64,000 bases of DNA from Treponema sp. (GCA_017534445.1 JAFXWC010000062.1:1-64000), one strand, 5' to 3'; positions 32,614 through 41,901 are shown, counted from the first letter of the stretch. Notes: generated by a model not told the origin, from the sequence alone. A program made the numbers and translations.

Positions 32614-33576
32614 ATGAAAAATAAGATTGCCCGCATTGCCATTATACTTAACCTGACAGTGATGGCTGTACTTTTACTTCTTTGTTTTGTTGGAAAGGCT
32701 GTTGGTTTTGAAAGCGAAGTTTTTACTTATATTGCCTTTGCACTGATTCTTCTGGGGATTGTGATTCCGCCGGTTGTTATTGCAATTTTGTACCTGCTTG
32801 GAAGTGAGGCGGCGAACGATTATGTATTCCTTTCGGTGGCGGCTGCATTTGTCTTTAACCTGATTATTGCCATACCCAACAATTTTAGTGGCTGGCACAT
32901 TTTTGCAGTACCAATTGCTTATGCTGTTTTTTATGCCCCCTTCGTCATCATCAGGAACAGGAAAAAAATCACGGCAAAAATGGTTCGCTGGGCACTTATT
33001 TGCGTTTCGGTTATAGCCCTTGTTTTTCTTGCCAACAAGGTGGAAAACATAATCAGGGATTCGTCTGTATACAAGTACGATGAGCAGGGGAAGTTGCTCG
33101 GCAACAAATACGACAGTTACGATTCATCTGTAAAAGTCCACAAGAAAAAGTTCAAAGACGGAACAAGTAAGAAATACGACGACAAAGGAAATATTGTTTC
33201 GGAAACAGACACGGACGGAAAGTGCACAAAATATGAATACGATGAAAAAGGAAAGCTTGTTAAAGAAACGGATTCAGACGGAAAAGTAAAAATGTATGAA
33301 TACTATGAAAACGGAATGATAAAAAAAACATGGTCAGATGAATTTAGCGAAGAATACGAATACTTTAAAGACCAGCCGGAAAAAATACGGCGTATAAAAA
33401 ATAATGTGTTCGCCGGTGAATATGCATTCCTTGGCAAATGGGAAGAAACTTTTGACAAAAATGGCAACCTCATTTTAGAAAAACACGGCAAGCGCTGCAC
33501 CAGGTATTTTTATTTTTTTACCCACTGGAAGAACGGCAATGTAAAGACAAAAAGGGTTTTTACAGTTGACTTCTAA
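32614..33576 (+). CDS. Membrane protein with C-terminal RHS/MORN-like repeats
   Basis: 320 aa. Four to five membrane segments fill residues 5-150. The C-terminal 160 residues are short repeats with the pattern YDEKGKLVKETDSDGKVKMY and YDDKGNIVSETDTDGKCTKY, which resemble RHS/YD or YwqK-type antitoxin repeats and probably form a beta-sheet surface. No cleavage or toxin domain. There is no Shine-Dalgarno; TAAAAT ends 6 nt before the ATG. It lies just outside the SIR2/SPFH cassette. Function unknown; a surface or immunity role would be speculative. Confidence 0.6.
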   Translation: MKNKIARIAIILNLTVMAVLLLLCFVGKAVGFESEVFTYIAFALILLGIVIPPVVIAILYLLGSEAANDYVFLSVAAAFVFNLIIAIPNNFSGWHIFAVPIAYAVFYAPFVIIRNRKKITAKMVRWALICVSVIALVFLANKVENIIRDSSVYKYDEQGKLLGNKYDSYDSSVKVHKKKFKDGTSKKYDDKGNIVSETDTDGKCTKYEYDEKGKLVKETDSDGKVKMYEYYENGMIKKTWSDEFSEEYEYFKDQPEKIRRIKNNVFAGEYAFLGKWEETFDKNGNLILEKHGKRCTRYFYFFTHWKNGNVKTKRVFTVDF

Positions 33577-33621
33577 AACTTAATTCTGAATTTTTGCAAG
33601 GCTTATAAAAAGCGATGGCCG

Positions 33622-34728
33622 CTATTTTACCGGGTAGTTGTCAAATCCTGCGGCCTTGAGCTTTTTGGACACATCGCCTGCCTTGTTCTCGTCTACAACG
33701 ACAACATAATAGGTTTTGCCGGAAGAACGGGTTTCCGTAAAGCAATATGCATCAAAGCCCTTTGCCTTAAGACGGTCTATTAACTCCTGGGCATTTTTCT
33801 TTACGCCAAAAAAGCCCACCTGGTAGCGGACCTTTTTACCAAGAACTTCAGCCCCGGAAGGAGGATTGTCCTTTGCGGATGCAGAAGTATTTTTTGAAGA
33901 AGAATCATTCTTTGGGCTAGAAGACTCTTTTGCCAAAGATACATTTTTTGTGTCGACTTTTGCGTCGGCAGAATCAGTATACTCTGTGTCTGCAAAGCCG
34001 GATTTTGGATAAACAGAGCGAGGCACAAAATACCAGAAGGGAACATTTGCAATCTGCGCGCTACCCTTTATAAGGGCATACTCGGCAGAAAGAGGATAAG
34101 ACTTTCGCAAGGCCTCAGAATACTTTTTGTTGTCTGTAAGGAACCAAAGGGTAAAAAGAACGGCAGGACGGACGCATTCCATGGACTCCATGGAAGCATA
34201 GGCCCCAAGTATTTCTATTGAATCCGAAGCTTCGGCGTAACTCTGCGCACGGCAAAGCGCACTCCAAACAGAATATAAGTTTACAAAGGCAATTATCTTT
34301 TTGTCCTTGGAAGAACGAACCGCACTGTTAAGATAAGAGTCAGCAGTTTCCCAGTCACCGGAATTAAGGCAGCACCTTACCGCATCAAGAACAAGCTGCT
34401 CGGAAGAAACCTTTTCCACCCCCTGGGCATCGCTTGCGGCAATGGCTGCGGCTTTTGCATAAGAGCGTCCAGCCTCGCTGTAAATGCCAAGCTGCTCCTG
34501 AAGGGTGCCAAGAAAATACAGGGAAGACCTCTTGTCCGCACTGGAGGCGCATTCATCCAAATGCTCCTGAATAAAAGAAATTCCCTCCTGCACAGAATCC
34601 TGCTTTAGAGCCTTCTCCCTTAATTCAGCGGCAGAATAAGAAGCCCCCTTTTCCGCGGCAAAAATAAAAGAGGAGAGGAAAAATGAGAAGGATGCAAAAA
34701 GAATTTTTTTTGCAAAGGGAATATTCAT
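33622..34728 (-). CDS. Secreted TPR-like protein with C-terminal SPOR domain
   Basis: 368 aa. Signal peptide to about residue 24 (SSFIFAAE), helical repeat region to 215 of TPR type, a Ser/Lys/Asp-rich linker, and a SPOR domain at 298-368 (VRYQVGFFGVKKNAQELIDR and YYVVVVDENKAGDVSKKLKA). SPOR domains bind denuded septal peptidoglycan, so the protein probably acts at the division site. GAGG lies 8 nt upstream; the gene follows the LapA-like gene by 15 nt on the same strand. Confidence 0.85.
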   Translation of the reverse strand: MNIPFAKKILFASFSFFLSSFIFAAEKGASYSAAELREKALKQDSVQEGISFIQEHLDECASSADKRSSLYFLGTLQEQLGIYSEAGRSYAKAAAIAASDAQGVEKVSSEQLVLDAVRCCLNSGDWETADSYLNSAVRSSKDKKIIAFVNLYSVWSALCRAQSYAEASDSIEILGAYASMESMECVRPAVLFTLWFLTDNKKYSEALRKSYPLSAEYALIKGSAQIANVPFWYFVPRSVYPKSGFADTEYTDSADAKVDTKNVSLAKESSSPKNDSSSKNTSASAKDNPPSGAEVLGKKVRYQVGFFGVKKNAQELIDRLKAKGFDAYCFTETRSSGKTYYVVVVDENKAGDVSKKLKAAGFDNYPVK

Positions 34729-34743
34729 CGCAAATCCTCGTGT

Positions 34744-35139
34744 CTAGTTGCCGGAAGAGTCACTTGCAGAAGATGAGTCACCGGCATAAGTAACGTTGGA
34801 GCCGTCTTCGGAAGACAAGGGAAAATGCACGGAAGAGGAAACCTTAGCCTCTTTGGCAGCTTCCTTTGCGGCAGCCTTTTCCTTTATGCGCTCTTCCTTT
34901 TCTCGGTTCTTTTCTGCCTTGGCAAGAGCCTTTTTTACGGCCTCCTTGTTGGACTTTCCAAAAGTAAATGGAAGCGTAAGCAGAACGCCGCAGACAAAGG
35001 ATGCAATCACCGTAACAAAAACAGGCACGTCTTTGAAGGTATGGAAAATCCACAGGTCACACTTGTTGCCAAGATTAAAGCCTGTGAAAGTAGCAACCAA
35101 AACCATAAGCAAAATAGAAAAAATCAATTTGATGGGCAT
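34744..35139 (-). CDS. LapA-like small membrane protein (DUF1049 type)
   Basis: 131 aa from the ATG at 35139 (AGAGAGG 6 nt upstream); the longer frame lacks a ribosome site. Two membrane segments (IKLIFSILLMVLVATFTGF and FVTVIASFVCGVLLTLPFTF) connected by a short periplasmic loop, then a charged coiled coil rich in Lys/Glu/Ala. This is the LapA/YciS arrangement, proteins that work in lipid or envelope assembly. In a spirochaete that lacks classic LPS its role is unclear. Confidence 0.6.
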   Translation of the reverse strand: MPIKLIFSILLMVLVATFTGFNLGNKCDLWIFHTFKDVPVFVTVIASFVCGVLLTLPFTFGKSNKEAVKKALAKAEKNREKEERIKEKAAAKEAAKEAKVSSSVHFPLSSEDGSNVTYAGDSSSASDSSGN

Positions 35140-35203
35140 AAAAAACCTCTCTTTTCTACTATTATATCCCTTGTAGGACAAAATGTCCATTAGCATACAA
35201 AAC

Positions 35204-35367
35204 GGAAATCAATTTTGTGTTCCACTCCCAGAAAAATCTGGCAGAAATGCCTCAGTTGCGCGTAATAGGTATTAAGGTCGCTACGCGGCTTGAAGCTACG
35301 CTGCCGGGTTCCCCCGCGCAAAGGGGCCTGCCAGATTTTTCTTCCGTTCCACACAAAATTGATTTCC
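35204..35367. repeat. Palindromic repeat family A, copy 3
   Basis: Outer arms GGAAATCAATTTTGTGTTCC and CACACAAAATTGATTTCC; inner arms CCAGAAAAATCTGGCAGA and CTGCCAGATTTTTCTTCC. The centre, GGTCGCTACGCGGCTTGAAG and GCTACGCTGCCGGG, is shared with the copy at 53188. Confidence 0.85.
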
Positions 35368-35397
35368 TGCATTGGTCCCCATAATAATAGAAATGTA

Positions 35398-35979
35398 CTA
35401 GAGGAAAAGCACTCCAAAAACCGCACCGGCGGCAACTATGAAAACCGGATGGATCTTTTTTACAAAGAAGAGGACTGCAAGGGCTATAACATAGAAGACG
35501 GTCTGCTTAATCTGCACAAGGTCCGCAACCTGTCCGCTGGCCTTAAAAGCCTCTACATTAAGAATGGTAATAAGAAAGACGTTGGCAAGGGCAACAAGAA
35601 CCATTCCCCCGGTGGCAGGACGCAGCCCCGTAAAGGCAGCCTGAACAAGAGGCTTCTTTTGAAAGTCAGCAAAAAATTTGGCAATCAGCATTATTATTAT
35701 TAGAGACGGAAGAACTTCGCCAAAGGTGGTGATCACTCCGCCTACAGGACCGTATACTTCGCAGCCGCAGTAAGTTGCAAGGTTAATGCCGATGGGCCCA
35801 GGGGTACTTTCGCTAATAGCCAGCATGGAATAGAATTTTTCCTGACTTATGACCCCGTATTTTTCCACAAGAACCTGCTGCATGAAAGTTGCCGCAACAA
35901 GCCCTCCCCCAATGGCAAAAAGGCCAACGTAAAAGAAAATGCAAAAAAGATGGAAGAGTCCCAAAATTCCGGTGAACAT
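35398..35979 (-). CDS. chrA: Chromate transporter, half-size subunit
   Basis: 193 aa, about five to six membrane segments. FYVGLFAIGGGLVAATFMQQ, SESTPGPIGINLATYCGCEVYG and PVGGVITTFGEVLPS are the ChrA repeat signatures. It pairs with the preceding half (overlapping TGATG), so together they form a full-length ChrA-type transporter from two proteins. Family members export chromate; many have other anion substrates. Confidence 0.9.
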   Translation of the reverse strand: MFTGILGLFHLFCIFFYVGLFAIGGGLVAATFMQQVLVEKYGVISQEKFYSMLAISESTPGPIGINLATYCGCEVYGPVGGVITTFGEVLPSLIIIMLIAKFFADFQKKPLVQAAFTGLRPATGGMVLVALANVFLITILNVEAFKASGQVADLVQIKQTVFYVIALAVLFFVKKIHPVFIVAAGAVFGVLFL

Positions 35980-36542
35980 CAGTTTCCCCTCCTTGCCGAC
36001 GACACCGCCAGAGATACGAAATGAATCACAAGCCCAAGCACAATGGCCGCAAGAACAACCAGTACGGACGGCAGCTTAAGGAAAAAGACCGCGCAGAAAG
36101 AGCAAATGTAAAAAAGAGCACCCCACCAGTTCTTGACGGATTTCTTGGCAAAGTTAAAGACCGCATAGGAAAGAAGAGCGGTAACGGCAACGTTCACCCC
36201 CGCAAGAGCCTTCTGCACCCAGACAATGTCTTCAAAGCTGGAGATAAAAAGCGCAATGACTGTTATTATTATCACGGAAGGAGACACAACGCCCGCAGTA
36301 GCCGCAACTCCCCCCAGGACGCCAGCCTTCTTTGTGCCCACAAAGGTTGCCACATTAACCGCTATGACCCCAGGCGTAACCTGAGAAACCGCATAGTAGT
36401 CAAGCAAGTCATCGCCGGACACCCATTTCTTTTTTTGGGCAAGTTCCCTCTCAAGAATGGGAAGCATGGCATATCCGCCGCCAAAGGTAACGGCACCAAT
36501 CTTAAAAAAAGTAAAGTACAAATCAAGCAAAAGTTTTAGCAT
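35979..36542 (-). CDS. chrA: Chromate transporter, half-size subunit
   Basis: 187 aa, first gene of the pair. FFKIGAVTFGGGYAMLPILE, YYAVSQVTPGVIAVNVATFV and GVVSPSVIIITVIALF give the ChrA half-repeat. Short-chain ChrA homologues act as heterodimers with opposite topology. The stop codon overlaps the next start by one base. The promoter lies directly against the ATG. Confidence 0.9.
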   Translation of the reverse strand: MLKLLLDLYFTFFKIGAVTFGGGYAMLPILERELAQKKKWVSGDDLLDYYAVSQVTPGVIAVNVATFVGTKKAGVLGGVAATAGVVSPSVIIITVIALFISSFEDIVWVQKALAGVNVAVTALLSYAVFNFAKKSVKNWWGALFYICSFCAVFFLKLPSVLVVLAAIVLGLVIHFVSLAVSSARRGN

Positions 36543-36547
36543 ACCGT

Positions 36548-36576
36548 ATGATAGCGCATAGGAGATTTATTTTCAA
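36548..36576 (-). promoter_or_regulatory. Promoter abutting the chromate transporter operon (leaderless candidate)
   Basis: On the minus strand TTGAAA (36571-36576), 17 nt, TATCAT (36548-36553), then 5 nt to the ATG. No Shine-Dalgarno. Confidence 0.6.
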
Positions 36577-36644
36577 TTCTTGAATTCTGGAGCACGCTCT
36601 TCTTATTACTGTGCCCGGCCTGTCTGCCGGTCAGTTCCAACTGA

Positions 36645-36735
36645 TTCCCCGCTTTCCAGGGTTCCGCTGCCGCTCCATTACTCCACTTCGTTCCGCAACG
36701 GCTACGCCGCCCTTCCAATCGGGGCTAGGCTTAAT
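36645..36735. repeat. Family B intergenic repeat
   Basis: CCCCGCTTTCCAGGGTTCCG, CGCTCCATTACTCC and CCTTCCAATCGGGGCTAGGC. The remainder of the 345-nt gap holds tandem promoters for the next gene. Confidence 0.75.
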
Positions 36736-36792
36736 TTGCATAAGTTTCTTAAAAAAAATTAAAAAAAATTCATCAAATTCGGCGTCTAGGTG

Positions 36793-36879
36793 TTGACAAG
36801 AACATAAGAAATCTGTATAAAATATTTCTTTTTTTTTGTAAAAAATATTACTTGACTAAAAAACGCATTTTTGTATAAT
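36793..36879 (+). promoter_or_regulatory. Tandem promoters before the TPR-greA operon
   Basis: Distal: TTGACA (36793-36798), 17 nt, TATAAA (36816-36821). Proximal: TTGACT (36852-36857), 16 nt, TATAAT (36874-36879), ending 8 nt before the ATG at 36888. The proximal promoter would give a near-leaderless mRNA. Confidence 0.65.
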
Positions 36880-36887
36880 GAAAAATT

Positions 36888-37847
36888 ATGAGTATTCAGT
36901 CTGAATCGGCTCTGTCGCAGGCATACAACCTAATAGAAAACGGTAGCCCTGCACAGGCAAAAGTTTTACTAGAAGACGCTTTAACTGCCGATTTGGACAA
37001 CGACAATCTTGTTTTTGCAATTCACTGCTGCTCCTTTTGGGCGGACACGTTTGCATCACTGGCAGGCTACAGCCCCTACGAAGGCGGTGAGCTGCTTGTA
37101 AACCAATGGAAGAAATTCACGGTCCTTGTAAGCAGGGAAGAAAAGGACCAGGAAAAACGATCAATCGAAAAAGCCGCCCTTAAAAACACAGTCTATGCTT
37201 TTAAGAGGGGAATTTACACTTGCGCGCTTTCAAAGTTCAGCGCAATACAGGAAGAAAAGGATCCGGTCTTTAACTCGGAGGTCTTGCGTAAAGCTGGCCT
37301 TTGCCACAAGCGGCTGGGTTCCTACGAACTTGCGCTCAGCTTTCTGAACAAGGCGAACGCAATCCATCCGGCGCAGCCAGCGGTGCTTGCAGAACTTGCC
37401 GACTGCTATGATCTTTGCGGCGAAACAAAAATCGCCAAGCTCATGTTCCGCGAGGCATTTTTCCTGGACGCGCAGAAGATAGAGCTTTCCAACCTGGACT
37501 CTCCGCTCATCAACTCACTTGCGGAAAAGGTAAGCGAGGAAGGCTATTCGGGAGCGGAGCTTCTGGAATGGATTCCGGTGTACGGTACCCTGCTAGAGGT
37601 GTTCAACATAAAGCGCCCCTTAAAGTCGCAGGAAGTCGGCAGGCTTAAGCAGGACATCTACGCCAGGGAAAACGAACTGAAGAACCCCGCCAACAACGAG
37701 GCTCTTATCAAGCCCAGGCTCATCAGCATGTACCTGAGGCTTATTGACTCTTACATTATTGCTAAGGAAAGCGTAAAGAGAATCAAGGAAGTTACGCTAA
37801 AGATAAAACTGCTTGATTCAAAATTATATAAGAAATTTGTTGAGTAG
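36888..37847 (+). CDS. TPR-like protein upstream of greA
   Basis: 319 aa, helical, with TPR-like units at about residues 10-40 and 110-190 (SEVLRKAGLCHKRLGSYELA, VLAELADCYDLCGETKIAKL). No signal peptide, so it is cytosolic. The last third is a charged helical region. It is immediately upstream of greA and probably a conserved treponemal partner, function unknown. Confidence 0.7.
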   Translation: MSIQSESALSQAYNLIENGSPAQAKVLLEDALTADLDNDNLVFAIHCCSFWADTFASLAGYSPYEGGELLVNQWKKFTVLVSREEKDQEKRSIEKAALKNTVYAFKRGIYTCALSKFSAIQEEKDPVFNSEVLRKAGLCHKRLGSYELALSFLNKANAIHPAQPAVLAELADCYDLCGETKIAKLMFREAFFLDAQKIELSNLDSPLINSLAEKVSEEGYSGAELLEWIPVYGTLLEVFNIKRPLKSQEVGRLKQDIYARENELKNPANNEALIKPRLISMYLRLIDSYIIAKESVKRIKEVTLKIKLLDSKLYKKFVE

Positions 37848-37904
37848 ACATTTGCTTAACGTGCGGTGCTGGATTCAACTTAATTTATATTTTAGGAGAA
37901 ACTT

Positions 37905-40631
37905 ATGTCTGAAGAGCTTGAAAATTCCGTAAGGGAAACGCTTAAGAGCACAACTTGGACCCGTGCGGGAATCCGTGACTTTACCAAGAGCAACCTTGTT
38001 GAACTGTCACAGATGCTTGATAAGGTTTTTGAAGAGAACTGCAACAAGCAGATCAAAGAAATTTGTGACGAACAGCTTGCAAAGACAAACGACAGCATCG
38101 TTGCGCTCTACCTCTCGGGTATGATTGCACTGCGCGACCGCTCTCTGGACAACTCAAACCTCATCACCCTCGTGGACATTCTTGAAAAGAACCACAAAGA
38201 GGCCCTGATTGAATACCTCTGCAACTCCATCCTTGAAGAAGACCCACAGAACAAATTCGCACTCCGCAAGCTTGCAGAATTCTATAAGGAAGCAAACAAC
38301 GACAAGGTATGGGAACTTTACGAGCAGATTGTAAAGATTGACCTTGAGGAAGCAGAAATTGCCAAGACCCTTGCCGAACGCTACGAAAGCCAGAACAACC
38401 AGGAGCTTGCCACCAGCTTCTACAAGAAGGCTCTCCTCCGCTTTGTGGGCAACCACAACATCAGCAGCGTAAAGGAAATCTGGACAAAGCTTGTTTCCCT
38501 TATCCCGGATGAAATAGACTTCTTCCTCCTTATTCAGCGCAAGATTGCAAAGTCAATAAGCGAAACAAAGTCCGCAACCCTCATGCAGGAGCTTTACCAG
38601 TACTACAAGGACACAGCAAAGTGGGACACTGCAATTTCCATCCTTAAGCTCATCCTTTCTATAGACAACAAGGACACTTGGGCCCGCAAGGAAATTACAG
38701 AATGTTTCCGCGGCAAGTACTCTGACCACAGCCACCTTGAAGACTACATCCGCACTTCAAACCTTGACTCTTCTTTCCGCAACGTATTCGAAGCAATCAG
38801 CGACTTTGAAAAGCACATTTCCTTTGACGCAAAGAACTACGTCTTCCACCGCACATGGGGCGTTGGCATCATCACAAAGGTTCAGGGCGACCAGCTCACA
38901 ATCAACTTTGGCAAAAAGAGCGGCATCCACCCAATGTCTCTTAAGATGGCGGTAAGCGCACTCCAGCCTTTGGCAAAAGACCACATCTGGGTTCTTAAGG
39001 CCACCAAGAAGAAGGAAGACCTTGCCAAGATGGTCAAGAGCGACGTAGAGGGAACCCTTACCACAATCATCAAGAGCTTTGACAACAAGTGTGACGACAA
39101 AAAGATAAAGGCAGAACTTGTTCCTTCAATCCTTACACCAGGCGAATGGACAAGCTGGCACGCAAAGGCCCAGAAGGTATTTGCGGAAAACAAAATCTTT
39201 GGCGTAAGCCCTGAAGACATCAGCATACACACTGTACGCGACCACGAAATTTCCGCAGAGGAACGCTACAGCAACGAATTCAAAGCAGAAAAGGACTTCT
39301 TTAAGCGCATAGAAATCATCACCCGCTATGTTGAAGACGACGAGACCGACAAGACGGATGAACTCTTTGCCGACATGTACAACTACTTCGCAGGCTACCT
39401 CAAGTCCTTCCAGACTTTGGACGAACAGGTTGTGGCCTCATACCTCGTTGTGCAGAACATCACAAAGAAGCTTCCAAGCTTTACCTTCCCCGCAACCTTT
39501 ACCTTTGAGCAGCTCTATGGAGACATAGACAACAAGCGCGACCTCTTTACAAAGCTCAAGGACTCAAAGAACACAAGCCTAAAGGCAGACTTCATCGCAA
39601 ATGTAAGGCAGCTTCCAGACTGGGACGAGCAGTACATCCACCTCTTCCCCACAGTCCTCGACAAGAGCATGCTCAACCTACTCATCTCAAACGGAAAACA
39701 GGATAAGGTTCAGAAGCTTGTACAGGACTGCTTCGAAGACTACCGCAACAACCGCGACGCAACGGTCTTCCTCTTTAAGGAATGCCGCAACGAAGACTGG
39801 TTCAAGAGCGCATCAATCAGCGAAGAAAAGCAGCTCATAACCCTTGTAAACATAATCTCCCTCTGCTACCGCGAAGTTGACAACCACGTTAACACTACGG
39901 AAAACAAGAAGACAATCAAGAACGCAAGGACCCTTCTCTTTGCAGAAAAGGACACAAAGGCTCCAGACGGAAAGCGCAACAACATGCTTGAGTTCATGCT
40001 CAAGGGCGGTACGGACACAATCACCCGCCTCTACACCATGGTTAACGACGTAAAGAATTTGGACTCATCAGACAAGATGCAACTCCGCAACGGCATACTT
40101 GCAAAATTCCCGGACTACAAGTTCCAGGAAGCAGAAATCAAGCACGAGACCCAGAAAGGCCTCCTTGTTACCGCAAAGATGCTTGAAATCAAGCGCGACG
40201 AAGCAGAGCACATCGAAAAAGTCCTTCTTCCACAGATTACCCAGGAAGTTAGCGAAGCCCGCGCCAAGGGAGACCTTAAGGAAAACGCGGAATACTCTTC
40301 TGCAAAAGAGGCTCAGCACATTGCAAACGTCAAGCTTTCAAACCTTAAGGATGAGCTTGCACGCGCAGTAATCTTTGACCCTACAACAGTCACAACCTCA
40401 ATGGTTTCTTTCGGAACAAAGGTAACCCTGCAGAACAACAAGGAAAACAAGGAAGAGGTCCTTACAATCTTTGGACCTTGGGAATCAGACCCGGAAAAGG
40501 GATTCATCTCCTACCTTTCACCCCTTGGCAACAACCTGCTTGATGCCCGCACCGGAGACAACCTTAAGTTCAACATCAACGGCAAGGACTTTGACTACAC
40601 TGTTAAGAGCATAGCAGCTGCCCAGTTCTAA
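37905..40631 (+). CDS. greA: Transcription elongation factor GreA with a very long helical N-terminus
   Basis: 908 aa against about 158 for ordinary GreA. The last 160 residues are GreA: coiled coil LPQITQEVSEARAKGDLKEN followed by AEYSSAKEAQHIANVKLSNL, which carries the acidic tip, and the FKBP-like C-terminal domain (TIFGPWESDPEKGFISYLSP). The first 740 residues are mostly TPR- or HEAT-like helices, for example ALRKLAEFYKEANNDKVWEL and ELATSFYKKALLRF, with a compact beta segment near 300-345 (NYVFHRTWGVGIITKVQGDQ). GreA rescues backtracked RNA polymerase. The long N-terminus is known in spirochaetal GreA, but its role is not. AGGAG upstream. Confidence 0.9.
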   Translation: MSEELENSVRETLKSTTWTRAGIRDFTKSNLVELSQMLDKVFEENCNKQIKEICDEQLAKTNDSIVALYLSGMIALRDRSLDNSNLITLVDILEKNHKEALIEYLCNSILEEDPQNKFALRKLAEFYKEANNDKVWELYEQIVKIDLEEAEIAKTLAERYESQNNQELATSFYKKALLRFVGNHNISSVKEIWTKLVSLIPDEIDFFLLIQRKIAKSISETKSATLMQELYQYYKDTAKWDTAISILKLILSIDNKDTWARKEITECFRGKYSDHSHLEDYIRTSNLDSSFRNVFEAISDFEKHISFDAKNYVFHRTWGVGIITKVQGDQLTINFGKKSGIHPMSLKMAVSALQPLAKDHIWVLKATKKKEDLAKMVKSDVEGTLTTIIKSFDNKCDDKKIKAELVPSILTPGEWTSWHAKAQKVFAENKIFGVSPEDISIHTVRDHEISAEERYSNEFKAEKDFFKRIEIITRYVEDDETDKTDELFADMYNYFAGYLKSFQTLDEQVVASYLVVQNITKKLPSFTFPATFTFEQLYGDIDNKRDLFTKLKDSKNTSLKADFIANVRQLPDWDEQYIHLFPTVLDKSMLNLLISNGKQDKVQKLVQDCFEDYRNNRDATVFLFKECRNEDWFKSASISEEKQLITLVNIISLCYREVDNHVNTTENKKTIKNARTLLFAEKDTKAPDGKRNNMLEFMLKGGTDTITRLYTMVNDVKNLDSSDKMQLRNGILAKFPDYKFQEAEIKHETQKGLLVTAKMLEIKRDEAEHIEKVLLPQITQEVSEARAKGDLKENAEYSSAKEAQHIANVKLSNLKDELARAVIFDPTTVTTSMVSFGTKVTLQNNKENKEEVLTIFGPWESDPEKGFISYLSPLGNNLLDARTGDNLKFNINGKDFDYTVKSIAAAQF

Positions 40632-40641
40632 GGAAAAGAAA

Positions 40642-41592
40642 GTGCCCATAAACGCCGGAAGCTTTAGAAAACTGTCTACACATATAGGAATGTTTCCGTC
40701 CTACACCAACATAGGCGTAATAGAAGACGGAGACTCTCTGTATGTGATAGATTCTGGCGTTAATCCAAAGGACGGAGAGGACATAGTAAATTCCCTAAAG
40801 GAAATCTACCCATCCTCCACCGTCAAGGCCATTCTGAACACGCATTCCCATTCAGACCACTGCGGCGGAAATGCAAAGATTCAGGAGCTTACCAAAGCAA
40901 AAATCTACGCCCCCTTCAACGAAAGCCGCCTTATGGAATTCCCGGAAACAATGTTTTCCATGTACTGGGGCGCAAGGCCATTCGACGAGCTTAGGAAAAT
41001 CCACTACATGCAGCTTGAGCCAACCTTTCCCGACACGCTCTTGCATGCAAACGACCAGATTGAATTTGCAAACGCAAGCATAAAATGCATCCCCCTGCCC
41101 GGCCACTATTTTGACCAGACGGGCTTTCTTGTTACGGACAAGGCAGACGGAAAGACAAGCTTCTTTTTGGGAGACGGCCTTTTTGGCATGAGCATGATAA
41201 AAAAATACTGGATTCCCTTTATGTTTGACCCAAATGAATTCAGAAAATCAGTAATGCTCATAGACGAAACCCCGGCAGACTTCTTTATCCCCTCCCACGG
41301 AGACGTTACCGAAGGGGACAAAATCCATGCTCTTGCCGAAATAAACATAATGATTACCCTGGAGACGGAAATCCTAATCATCAAGACCCTGCAAAAGGCA
41401 AGCCTTACCCACGAGGAACTTTTGGAGGCAGTTGCAGGCTTTGCGGGAATAGACCTAAAGCTGGGCCAATACGTGCTCATCGGCAGCACCCTAAAGTCCT
41501 ACCTTTCGTCCCTTCTGGACAAAAAAATCGTAAGTTATACTATAGAAGACAACCGCATGCTCTGGTCTGCCACCAAGGGTCAGGTCAATTAG
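40642..41592 (+). CDS. Metallo-beta-lactamase-fold hydrolase
   Basis: 316 aa, GTG start with AAGGAAAAG upstream, 10 nt after greA, so in the same operon. Zinc-binding HSHSDH (near residue 68), PGHYFDQTGF near 154 and GDGLFGMSM near 176 are MBL motifs. The C-terminus is a winged-helix-like domain (ASLTHEELLEAVAGFAGIDL), as in the LACTB2/RNase-like glyoxalase II-type hydrolases. Substrate unknown. Confidence 0.85.
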   Translation: MPINAGSFRKLSTHIGMFPSYTNIGVIEDGDSLYVIDSGVNPKDGEDIVNSLKEIYPSSTVKAILNTHSHSDHCGGNAKIQELTKAKIYAPFNESRLMEFPETMFSMYWGARPFDELRKIHYMQLEPTFPDTLLHANDQIEFANASIKCIPLPGHYFDQTGFLVTDKADGKTSFFLGDGLFGMSMIKKYWIPFMFDPNEFRKSVMLIDETPADFFIPSHGDVTEGDKIHALAEINIMITLETEILIIKTLQKASLTHEELLEAVAGFAGIDLKLGQYVLIGSTLKSYLSSLLDKKIVSYTIEDNRMLWSATKGQVN

Positions 41593-41619
41593 TTCCCAAC
41601 AGTCACTGAGCTAGTCGAG

Positions 41620-41800
41620 AACCGTCACCCAGAACTTGCTTCAGGGTCTGTACTGCTATTCGCCCGCCAACATTCATGGACTCCTAACCAAGTTCGGAAT
41701 GGCGGCAGACTCTTATGCAAAGGGCTTTCCGCCCTTCGGTAACCCTCATCCCGCTGCGCGGGACTAAAGGGGCTCCAATCCCTGCCGTGCCTTAACGGTG
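41620..41800. repeat. Intergenic repeats (family D and a GC-rich unit)
   Basis: GTCACCCAGAACTTGCTTCA with GGGTCTGTA is a degenerate D unit; AAGGGCTTTCCGCCCTTCGG and CCCGCTGCGCGGGACTAAAG are further hairpins. No gene in the 309-nt gap. Confidence 0.65.
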
Positions 41801-41840
41801 TTAGTATAAGCTAATTCGTTAAGACACATCACTTTTTTTA

Positions 41841-41869
41841 TTGAATTTTTACCCCACCAATGATATATT
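41841..41869 (+). promoter_or_regulatory. Promoter of the ferredoxin gene
   Basis: TTGAAT, 17-nt spacer, TATATT (41864-41869), then a leader of about 26 nt with AAGGAG. Confidence 0.75.
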
Positions 41870-41901
41870 ATATGCATCAAATGACGTGTAAGGAGTAATT
41901 T

